Both the position numbers and the translations under genes were made by a program. Source: Argopecten irradians (taxonomy: Eukaryota; Mollusca; Bivalvia; Pectinida; Pectinidae). Taken from it: a DNA stretch of 64,000 bases. Positions 1 to 12,100 of the stretch are shown here, in pieces (positions within the stretch are counted from its first letter, which is position 1; each line of letters begins with the position of its first letter). The notes beneath the pieces were generated by a model, which ran no database searches, was not told where the DNA came from, and saw only the letters and a program-made list of their open reading frames with translations. The DNA lies in assembly GCF_041381155.1 (NCBI RefSeq), contig NC_091135.1:8485620-8549619 (forward strand), given 5' to 3'.

Positions 1-77
1 ATCGTTTTACTACGTTCTCTCCATGCTATGTCTTTCAATCGTATTATCCTAGCATATTGATGACATTCTGGTTTCAG

Positions 78-172
78 CTACCAAGAACTAGTGCATTACT
101 TTGATGTAACACCGCAGACCGCCGCCGCCGCTCCAGCCAAGAGGGCTTTGAATCCCTTCCTTTCATCAATCT
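78..172 (+). CDS. G1 exon a1 (linker)
   Basis: Acceptor TTTCAG at 72-77, donor GTAAGT at 173. Reads YQELVHYFDVTPQT, an alanine-rich stretch, then AKR-ALNPFLSSI. The KR pair is the candidate cleavage site. The final T supplies the first base of a split Leu codon. Confidence 0.85.
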
Positions 173-3100
173 GTAAGTGTCCACATTAAAAATCGTACCT
201 TTTAAATTCTGAACTATTTTAGAGAAAAGCCTTAACGTTTTAATCACCAAAGCAAAGAAAATATTGTTTATGTCGGGTATTACAAATAATTATGAGCACA
301 TTAGATTAAGCAAGGTGGCCAGTTATAAAATGTTTCATTTCTTTTTTCATAATGATTGTTAGGATTTTGGATTTCCTCTTCATAAAACTTTTAAACTTAT
401 TTTCTGTTTTGTCCAGTAAACGTGTTCCACGCTGATGAGATCAAGACCATTGTCACAGATTTGTACCAGTCCATGGGAACTGATGAGCGTGAGGCCGAGT
501 GTGAGTCTGAGTGTAACAAACTTGTCGAGAGTCAGGCCACTGGCTCCCTCAACACCATTGGACACACTGCCTGTCCCCTAATCTGTCACTCGTAAGTTAT
601 GTTCGATATGATTGATGATTTTGATTGGCAGTAATGTACTTAATGCCCTATTGACAAATAAGTTAATTTAAAGACAGATAGATATATCATAATTATATTA
701 TATTATATTTCTAACCACGAAATTAACTTTATTATCCACTACCCATCCGAAACGGCTTTTGTTTTTTTAAATGGAAATGAAAAACGAGATTGATGATTTT
801 GTCGCAAAAGTTATTGACTTAATGTTAACACTGCACGTATCATCACCTTCTAAACAATTGTAAAATTACATGCGAATTTCATAACGCGGGTCGCATAATG
901 TTTCCCGCCATCGTCCTAATCCTTATCTTAGATTAACGAAATACATTTTCATATGTTATTGATTATTGAGGTAGTGAGAAAACTGTTTTGAAAGGTTGTT
1001 TCGGAAAGGAGGTGGGCCTTTAGATACGAAGCATCTTAACTCAACATATGTCATTACATATAATGGATATCATTACATAACCTTTCCAAATTTGGTCTTC
1101 GCAACATTGAAAGAAAGATGAACCTATACGGTTTTTATCACCATCTAAAGATTCCAGGAACTCGTCCATCATTTCGACATCAACCAACAAACCGCCGCCG
1201 CTCCAGCCAAGAGGGCTTTGAATCCTTTCCTGTCATCCATCTGTAAGTTTCCACGTTTAAAATCATACCAATTTAAATTAGCGATGACTATTTTAGCAAA
1301 AAAAAAACAAAACATTACTATATTCATTAAAAAGATCTTGTTTTAAGTCAGGTGTTATTTTTTTTCAAACAGAAGAGTTAGAGATTTTGATTTTCATAAC
1401 AAGTTTTTTCCAAGGACAAAACCCTAAACCTGATGCTTCAATTTGCAAATTCAAGCAATGAATGAAATTCTAAATCTGAAACTAATAAGCAGTTAAGAGT
1501 CTGTAAAAATGATGTAGTTAATAACTCATCTTTATATCATCGACAAAAACGTCTTTTGCCTTTACATACACATTTTATCTTCATGATACCAGTGGTATGT
1601 GTATTTGAAGCAGACACAGGATATGGCTTATTTATATAAGTTCATAAGGGATGAAATACACGATCATTCACTTTGCGTACATCGTGTACTGTTTCTGTTT
1701 GGCCAGTGAATGTGTTCCACGCTGACGAGATTAAGACCATCGTCACAGATTTGTACCACTCTATGGGATCTGATGAGCGTGAGGTCGAGTGTGAGGCCGA
1801 GTGTAACAAACTTGTCGAGAGTCAGGCTACTGGCACATTGAACACCATTGGACACACTGCCTGTCCTCTGATCTGTCACTCGTAAGTAATGTTCGATATA
1901 ATTGATATTTTTTAATTAACTGCAATGTACTTAATGTCCTATTGGCAAATAAGGTAATTTAAAGACAGATAGATATATTAGATTTCTAACCATGGAACTA
2001 ACTTTAAGATCCACTACCCTTCCGAAACGGCTTTTGTTTTATAATATGGAAATGAAAAACGAGATTGATACTATTTTCGCAAGGATATTGACTTAATGTT
2101 AATACTACACGTCTCATCACCTTCTAAACAATTTAATTAAAAATTAAATTAAATGTGAATATTCATAACGCGGGTCACATTATGTTTCCCGCCCTCGTTC
2201 ATATCACGGCGCGTTAGTTGATTGTCACTGCGTTAAACGCCAAAATATCGAAATGAATCCTTACTGTAAACATGGATTACGCACGAAAAAAACATTGTTT
2301 GGTATTGTAACCTCATTTTAGACCATCGACACTCATATTCATATGTTATTAATTTTAATGAAACTATTTTTTGTTTTGTTTCGGAAAGGTTTTGTCTCTT
2401 TCAATTAGTTAAATTTGAATTGAATACGCGTGTTTAGATGGAATGGATATCGTGCCGTAATTTTCAAAATTTGCAATTTCCAATGGTTGAAGAAAGATGA
2501 ACCTATAAGCTTTTTATCACCATCTAAAGATTCCAGGAACTTGTCCATCATTTCGACATCAACCAACAAACCGCCGCCGCTCCAGCCAAGAGGGCTTTGA
2601 ATCCCTTCCTGTCATCGATATGTAAGTACCCACGTTTAAAATCATACCAATTTATATTAGCGATGACTATTTAAGCAAATAAACATTACTCTATTCATTA
2701 AAAAGATGTTGTTTTAAGTCAGGTGTTATTTTTTTCACTCAGAATAGTTAGAGATTTGGATTTTCATAACGAGATTTGTCCAAGGACAAAACCCTAAAAC
2801 TGATTCTTCAATTTGCAATTCAAACAATGAATGAAATTCTAAATCTGAAACTAATAACAAGTTAAGAGTCTGTAAAAATGATGTAGTTAATAACTCATCG
2901 TATATCATCGACAAAAACGTCTTTTGTCTTTACATACACATTTTATCTTCATGATACCAGTAATATGTGTTTTTGAAGCAGAAACAGGATATGGCTTACT
3001 TATATAAGTTCATAAGGGATCAAATACATGATCATTTACTTTGCATGCAGCGTGTACTGTTTCTGTTTGTCCAGTGAACGTTTTCCACGCTGACGAGATT

Positions 3101-6100
3101 AAGACCATCGTCACAGATTTGTACCAATCTATGGGAACTGATGAGCGTGAGGCCGAGTGTGAGTCCGAGTGCAACAAACTCGTCGAGAGTCAGGCCACTG
3201 GTTCCCTCAACACCATTGGACACACTGCCTGTCCTCTGATCTGTCACTCGTAAGTAATGTTCGATATAATTGATGTTTTTTAATTACCTGCAATGTACTT
3301 AATGCCCTATTGGCAAATAAGGTAATTTAAAGACAGATAGATATATTAGATTTCTAACCATGGAACTAACTTTAAGATCCACCACCCTTCCGAAACGGCT
3401 TTTGTTTTATAATATGGAAATGAAAAACAAGATTGATAATATTGTCGCAAAAGTTATTGACTTAATGTTAATACTACACGTAACATCACCTTCTAAACAA
3501 TTTAATTAAAAACAAAATTAAATGTGAATATTCATAACGCGGGTCACATTATGTTTCCCGCCCTCGTTCATATCGCCGCGCGTTAGTTGATTGTCACTTC
3601 GCCAAACGCCAAAATAGCGAAATTAATCTTACTGTAAACATGGATTACGCACGAAAAAAAACATTGTTTGGTGTTGTAACCTCATCTTAGACCATCGACA
3701 TTCATTTTCATTTGTTATCAATTTTAATGAAACTAATATTTTTTTGTTTCGGAAAGGTTGTGTCTCTTTCAGTAAGTAACATTTAAATTGAATACGCGTT
3801 TTTACATGAAATGGATATCGTGCCGTTATTTTCAAAATTTGTAATTTCCAATGTTTGAAGAAAGATGAACCTATACGGTTTTTATCACCATCTAAAGATT
3901 CCAGGAACTCGTCCATCATTTCGACATTAACCAACAAACCGCCGCCGCTCCAGCCAAGAGGGCTTTGAATCCCTTCCTGTCATCCATCTGTAAGTACCCA
4001 CATTTAATATCGCACCATTTAAATTGATAATAACTATTTTAGAGAAAAGCATTACACAATTCTTCATAACATGTTGTTTTAAGTCAGATATTGAATTTGT
4101 TTTCACACTTATTACACGCAATAATTATGAATTTGGATTTGATATTCACATAACCGTAAAACTGATGCTTCTGTTCCCAACTAAAAATGAATCCATTTCC
4201 AAACTTAAACAAACTGATAAGCAGTTAAGAGTCTAGTGACTAACTCATTTATATCTCATCACAAAAGCGTAACTCTTCTCGGCTTCTGCCTTTGCATATA
4301 CATTGTAACTTCAGGACGCTATTAGTAGAATGTGTAGTTGAAGCAGAAACATAATTTGGCTTACTATATAGGTAACAACCAAAGGGATCAAATGCATAAC
4401 TATTCACTTTGAATACAGCGTATACTGTTTATGTTTGACCAGTGAACGTGTTCCATGCTGATGAGATCAAGACCATCGTCACAGATCTGTACCACTCTAT
4501 GGGATCTGATGAGCGTGAGGTCGAGTGTGAGGCCGAGTGTAACAAACTCGTCGAGAGTCAGGCTACTGGCACATTGAATACCATTGGACACACTGCCTGT
4601 CCTCTCATCTGTCACTCGTAAGTAATGTTGGCTATAAGGGATGCTTTTGACCGGTTGTATGGACCTAACGTCCTATTGACAAATATGGCCATCTATGGAC
4701 GGACTCACTTGTATGCCGTGTGTTGCGTGTATAGATGTCTGTAAAATGTGGGAGAATGCGTTATATTCGATATTTGTCTCTCTACAATAGTGCAATCTCG
4801 TGCCTATTTAATATCGATAAAACAATACACCAGAGTTACAAGGACAGCACACCCAACCTGGTTGCATTATGCTGACAACGGGATAGCCAGTCCAATTATT
4901 ATTCATGCGAACGCTAAGCAACAGCAGACAAATAATATCTTTAACGAATTTGTTGTGATATCGATTCATGTCAGAATGTTAATGTGGTTACTTTTTTCTG
5001 AAAAAGATGGTCCTCTACGTTAAAACTGTCTCGAATTATTTCCTGCATTTATTGGTATTCAAAATGAGTTAGATATAGCCTCTGAAACTTAAACTTTTTG
5101 TCTGCATGTACAGATTCCAGGAACTCGTCCACCATTTCGACATCAACCAACAAACCGCCGCCGCTCCAGCAAAGAGGGCTTTGAATCCCTTCCTGTCATC
5201 CATCTGTAAGTATACACGTTTAAAATCGTACTATTTAAATGATATAAGTATTTGAGATAAAAGCATATTACACGATTCTCTACCAAAGGATAAAAAAATA
5301 TTGTTTTAAGCCAGGTAAAAAGTTTTTTTCCAAAGTCAGAAATATCTTAATTTGATACTTCTATTTTCAACTAATATGCAAGTAATAAACAGATGTAGCG
5401 TCTCTAATAATGATGTCGTTTGTTTTCTATACTATCGATATACCAAAAACTTTACCCTTCTGGTATTCTGCCTTTGCATACACATTTCAACCTTAAGATA
5501 CGAAGGTGCTGTTCGTAGTGCACGCAGATGCACATGACTTACTTATATATAGGTAGTTCCTAAGGGATCAAATATATGACCATTCACTTTGCAAACTGAT
5601 AACTGTTTCTGTTTGACCAGTGAACGTGTTCCATGCTGATGAGATCAAGACCATTGTCACAGATCTGTACCACTCCATGGGATCTGATGAGCGTGAGGTC
5701 GAGTGTGAGGCCGAATGTAACAAACTTGTTGAGAGTCAGGCCACTGGCACATTGAACACCATTGGACACACTGCCTGTCCTCTGATCTGTCACTCGTAAG
5801 TAATGTTGGCTATAAGGGATGTTTTTGTCGGTTTCTTGTCTTGTGAACACTTAATGACGACAACCGTGCGTTGCGTGTGTGGATGTCTGGTACATTTATA
5901 CGGTATATTTCAGTTGTGCCTCCCTCCAATAGTGGAATTTCCTGCATTAAGCAAATTTTTTCAAAGAGAAGTTACATACATGTATCTGTCTATCAACGAA
6001 CTGTCTTGAATTATTTCCTGTTTTTGTGGTATTCAAAATGAATTTGACATAGTTTCTGAAACTTGAAATGATTTTGCTTTCTCTTTTATTTTGTTTTTAA

Positions 6101-9100
6101 TTTTCAATTTTCTGTTATAATTGAATATATAGATGTGGTGATATATTCCGTACCGATGGTTTGATTTCGATCTGTTTTTAGTTCACAAATATTAAAGGTC
6201 TTAGCACGAAACACTTGAAAATCGTAACATTTATATATCTTTCATTTCTTTTAATGTTATGGATAGCATAACGTGTTTTCACAATTTGTGATATTCAAAG
6301 TTGAAAGTTGAACGTATAGGTTTTTATCACCATATGCAGATTCCAGGAACTCGTCCATCATTTTGACATCACCCCTCAGACTGCTGTTGCTCCGGCTACT
6401 GGTACCAGTGCTAAACGCTCTTTTGGATCAACCTTCATGAACTCCATCTGTAAGTTGTATACTGAAATACTTCAGCACAGTACTTTAAAGAAACTTTTAA
6501 TCATTGTAACCCTAATTTAATGTGATACTACGATGCAAATAAAACTATTCTATTTTGTTCTGGATCTTTCTTGTTGAAATTAATTGAAACTGCATTTGAT
6601 TTTATTATTCATATGTGTTCAATTGAGGAAACTTTGACATATGTCTGAAATATCACATTTTGAATTATTAACGAAAAAAATGTAAAAGAGGATGCAAACA
6701 GAAGTTTATAATGATTTTTATCTATTTTTGTAAACTATAGTCTCTATGGCGTTTCTTTTTCTCTACAAGTGAACGTGTTTCACGCTGACGAAATCAAGAC
6801 TATCGTCACTGATCTGTACCACTCCATGGGATCTGATGAGCGTGAGGCTGAGTGTGAGAAGGAATGTAACAACCTAGTTGACACCCAGTTCAGCAGTGGA
6901 ACGACCAACACTCTTGGCCACACTGCCTGTCCCCTGATCTGTCATTCGTAAGATCACAGTTAATCTCTTTTCTCAGTCGAACAAAATATGCGTGCGGATT
7001 TAAAATTTTCATAATTCATTTAGTTTTTCCTACCGTCTGTGATATCGTTGTTTTTCCTTTCGAAACTAATATAAAGCAACCAGGTTAGGTGCGTTGTTTG
7101 GTGTCTTACGTAGTGAGTTAGAACTATAGAAAGAACAAAGCAACACCAAACGAATACACCACAGCATTACAAAAATAGACGTTCACACTCTAGCAGTACA
7201 TGGCATCCAGTTTGACCGTCCTTAGTTGACCCTAGCTGTTAAGACCAGGGAACCAACCATTGCTCTTTTAATAATGGAACTCGTGCATTTAGAAGTGTTA
7301 TTTCTAACATGCTTTGATTCTTTGTTATCTATAATATATTTGAAAATTTATTTTCTTGTTTGATTAAATAACGTCCTATCAACAGTTATGGTCAAGCTAA
7401 TCCTGGAATTATATATTCTTCACATAATGGTGTCAGTGTAATTTAAAAATATTGTTTTATTTTAATTTACAGATTCCAGGAACTTGTCCACCATTACGAC
7501 ATCACCCCACAGACGGCTGTTGCTCCGGCTACTGGTACCAGTGCTAAACGCTCTTTTGGATCAACCTTCATGAACTCCATCTGTAAGCTCTATACTGAAG
7601 CACTGTAGCATAATATTCGAAAAAAACAACAACATTTATTCGTTGCAACCCATATTTCATCTCATATAATGTTATTCAATATTGCAAAAAAAACTTTGAT
7701 AGGTGTTGTCTGTTTTGTTCTGGATCCTGTTTGTTTAAATTAATTGAAAACACATATATCTGGATTTTATCATTTATTTGTGTTCAATAGAGTACATTTG
7801 TCCGAGTTATTTAAATAACGACAGGAAAAAATAGAAAATAAATGTAAAAAGAAATACATTACTGTTTTAACACATTTTGCAGTCCCTTTCGTGTTTCTTT
7901 TTCTCTGATAGTGAACGTGTTCCACGCTGACGAGATTAAAACAATCGTCACAGATCTGTACCACTCCATGGGATCTGATGAGCGTGAGGCCGAGTGTGAG
8001 AAGGAATGTAACAACCTAGTTGACACCCAGTTCAGCAGTGGAACGACCAACACTCTTGGCCACACTGCCTGTCCCTTGATCTGTCATTCGTGAGTTTGTT
8101 TATTCGTTTGTGTCAGTATAAATTGTCACAGTTGATCATTTCTCCCAGTTTTCACAATATATTTAGTTATCCTTACCGTCCTCATTATTGCTGTCCTTCC
8201 TTTCGAAACTAGAATAACGTGACCGGGTTAAGTGTGTTTGTTTGTTTGATTAACGTGCTATTAACAGCTATGGTAAGGTGAGAGCTAGGTGTGTTTTTGG
8301 TCTCTATGACAGCATGCTTCACTATATAAAAAGCAATAGACACAATAAGAATACACCACAGCCTCCCAAAACATACAAACATTCACACATGCAGCACATG
8401 GAATCAAATGGATGCCGTCCTTTAATGGGATTTTATATTCTTTACAAAATGGTGACCGAGCAATGTTGATATGGTATTTTCTTTTTAATATAGATTTCAG
8501 GAACTTGTCCACCATTACGACATCACCCCACAGACGGCTGTTGCTCCGGCTACTGGTACCAACGTCAGGCGATCTCTCGGGTCATCCCTCTTGACTTCCA
8601 TTTGTAAGTCTTTTATTTTTTGTGTGTGTACTTACTGCAACTTGTAATTGTCCATTTGCATTCAAGTTCAATCCGTTTCCTGTTCCTGTTCAGAAATTCA
8701 TATTTTCTATTCGTAAGATTTTAAAAATATCCATGTATTTCTGATTCATTTCCTGCTGCTGTAATGTCCCTGTTAAGATTATACCCCGTCCATATTATGT
8801 TTGTATATAGTTATATAATGACGACACTAGCTGAAGTAATGTTTAAAAAATAACAGGCTATACAATAAGACTCGCATATTCACAATTGTAATGTACAATA
8901 TGGCTTGCAGATTCACAATTATAATATACAATATGGCTTGCACATTCACAATTATAATGTAAAATATGGCTTGCACATTTACAATTATAATATACAATAT
9001 GGCTTGCACATTCACAATTATAATGTACAATATGGCTTGCACATTCACAATTATAATGTACAATATGGCTTGCACATTCAAAATGATAATGCACAATATG

Positions 9101-12100
9101 GCTTGCACATTCACAATTATAATGTACAATATGGCTTGCACATTCACAATTATAATGTACAATATGGCTTGCACATTCACAATTATAATGTAAAATATGG
9201 CTTGCACATTTACAATTATAATATACAATATGGCTTGCACTTTCACAAATATAATTTACAATATGGCTTGCACATTCACAATTATAATATACAATATAGC
9301 TTGCACATTCACAATTATAATATACAATATGGCTTGCACTTTCACAATTATAATGTACAATGTAGCTTGCACATTCATAATTATAACATACAATATGGCT
9401 TGCACATTCACAATTATAATGTAAAATATGGCTTGCACATTTAAAATCATAATGCACAATATGACTTCCACATTCACAATTATAATCTTCAATATGGCTT
9501 GCACATTTACAAATATAATGTACAATATGACTTCCACATTCACAATTATAATATAAAATATGGCTTGCATTTTCACAATTATAATATACAATATGGCTTG
9601 CACATTCACAATTATAATATACAATATGGCTTGCACATTCACAATTATAATATACAATATGGCTTGCACTTTCACAATTATAATGTACAATATAGCTTGC
9701 ACATTCACAATTATAATATACAATATGGCTTGCACATTCACAATTATAATATACAATATGGCTTGCACTTTCACAATTATAATGTACAATATGGCTTGCA
9801 CTTTCACAATTATAATGTACAATATGGCTTGCACATTTACAATTATAATATTACAATATGGCTTGCATATTCACAATTATAATGTACAATATGGCTTGCA
9901 CATTCACAATTATAATGTACAATATGGCTTGCACATTTACAATTATAATATACAATATGGCTTGCACTTTCACAATTATAATGTACAATATGGCTTGCAC
10001 TTTCACAATTATAATGTACAATATGGCTTGCACATTTACAATAATATTAGTTGTCTGTATGATTTATTTACGTCCTATTAACAGCTAGTAAGGACCGCCT
10101 ACCATGTATGTGGTATGTAGTGTGTATAAAGTGCAAAGCGCATAATGAACATTATAGTTCTTCTTTGATTGCAAGAGTCGAAAACATCTATTTATGAAAT
10201 TTATGCACTGTAAACTTGCACAATGTAATGTTCAATACGATTTGCACATTCACAAATACAATGTACAATACGACTTACACAATTAGGTATAATGAACAAA
10301 CTCCGTTCCATGTGTTCTCTTACTTCATCAGTGAACGTTTTCCACGCTGATGAGATCAAGACCATCGTCACAGATCTGTACCACTCCATGGGAACTGATG
10401 AGCGTGAGGCCGAATGTGAGCGGGAATGTAGCAATCTTATTGAAACACAATTCCACGCTGGATCTCTCAACACAATTGGACACACATCATGTCCTCTTAT
10501 CTGCCATTCGTAAGTTTTTCTTTGATTGTTTAACTTTGGTTGTAATAGTCGAAAAACATTATATATATGAAATTTATGTACTGTAAAATCCTTATTTGTA
10601 AGTCTAATGTATGATTATATGGAAATATGCCTGCAGAAATGACTTTGAAATACTAATTAACCCCGTAAATATGTAAATTGAAATTGTAGACCAAATTTGA
10701 TTTTAAGATGTGACCGTATGTGCACAAGGATTTTTGACATTACTGCCAAATGTTTATAAAATCATTTTCAGCTCTTATTTGTGCTAGTAAAATTACAAAC
10801 TCAAAATGTTGTTAATTTTTTATGGTGAGTGGAAAAATTAAAAACTCTTTTTTGCACATTTATATCATACTTTGTGTTCGAAGATATTTCCTGAAATTTG
10901 AAGCTAATTGACTTCTTATTACAAAAAATACAATAAATAGACTGACCGATCATTTAGCACTATATCTAAACGGAATAGATTTCTTAACATGACTAAAGGG
11001 AGATCAATCAAATTATTTTCTCTAACTCTCAATGGTCAGGAACATTGCTTCCTAAATGATTTGAAATGTTCAAATTAAATGAAACAAATCAGATCATTTT
11101 AGGGCATCATCCTTGTTAATATGTTTTTAAATTTCCCTTCTTATTCTTACATGCCCTGTGTTTATAAAAAGTTTTAAATGAATCAGATCTTGATATATAA
11201 AATAAGAATATGTTACCGATTTTATCAAGCCGGACAATATGTTAATGACAATTATATAAAGAATACGTGTAATGACTAGATGATACGGATCCAGCCTTGC
11301 AGATAGTGGTAACAAAAAACCTGCTGACCCAGTTGCAAGATAAGGCAACTAAATTTGAAATCTATACTTTTTATGTCTTACTAACCCTTAACACTGTCTT
11401 ACTGTTGACCTTGAACTAAGCATTCTCCCCTGTAAGTTAGCGTCTGTGTGTCGGCCAGGGGACAAAACAAAGTAATAAAAAAAGTGTTAGCTTCTGCTCC
11501 TGCTTAAAACTAAGCATAAAAAGAGAAAGATGACTGGTTTGCCCGTTGCCAGTGACCGCGAGTAGGGTGTGCTGTACGGTGTCTTCGGCAACATTCTTCA
11601 GAGGAATAGCACTACAAAACCGGCAACAATCCCATCGTTATAATGAACACAAACACATCGCAATATCCCAACACATACAGACAATCATCACACACTCAAC
11701 AAATTGCATACAAAGAATGCCGTCATTAAATGGCCTCAGATTAAACCAACAAAGCAAATAACTAGCTTTATTATTACGTTAACCATGTTTACGTATTCAG
11801 TTGATGTATATAGTATCAAAAGAATAAACTTGTGTCATTAGATTTAGATTTATTTCATTTACAGATTCCAGGAGCTCGTCCACCATTTCGATATTGCCCC
11901 CACTAGTGCTAACCCCGCCCCAGCAACATCTACCAACAAACGGGCATTGAACCCCCTAGTCAGCGCTGTATGTAAGTAGTCTAGGAGTCTAGATTACCGT
12001 TTTATAATTCAGTGCTACTGTTACATACCAGGTATGTAATCAGTGTATTATGACGTGTATGCTTGACCACTGGTTCTCGATATCTGACTCTCTGTGTATA

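Noticed and set aside
380-5850. Minus-strand frames opposite the domain exons (e.g. MTDQRTGSVSNGV...)
   Set aside because: They are exact antisense shadows of exons b1-b5 and recur only because the exons are repeated. Splice sites and phase support the + strand.
8827-10088. Long frames of 75-199 codons on both strands
   Set aside because: Produced by the 33-bp tandem repeat, whose unit is a multiple of three and lacks stops in several frames.
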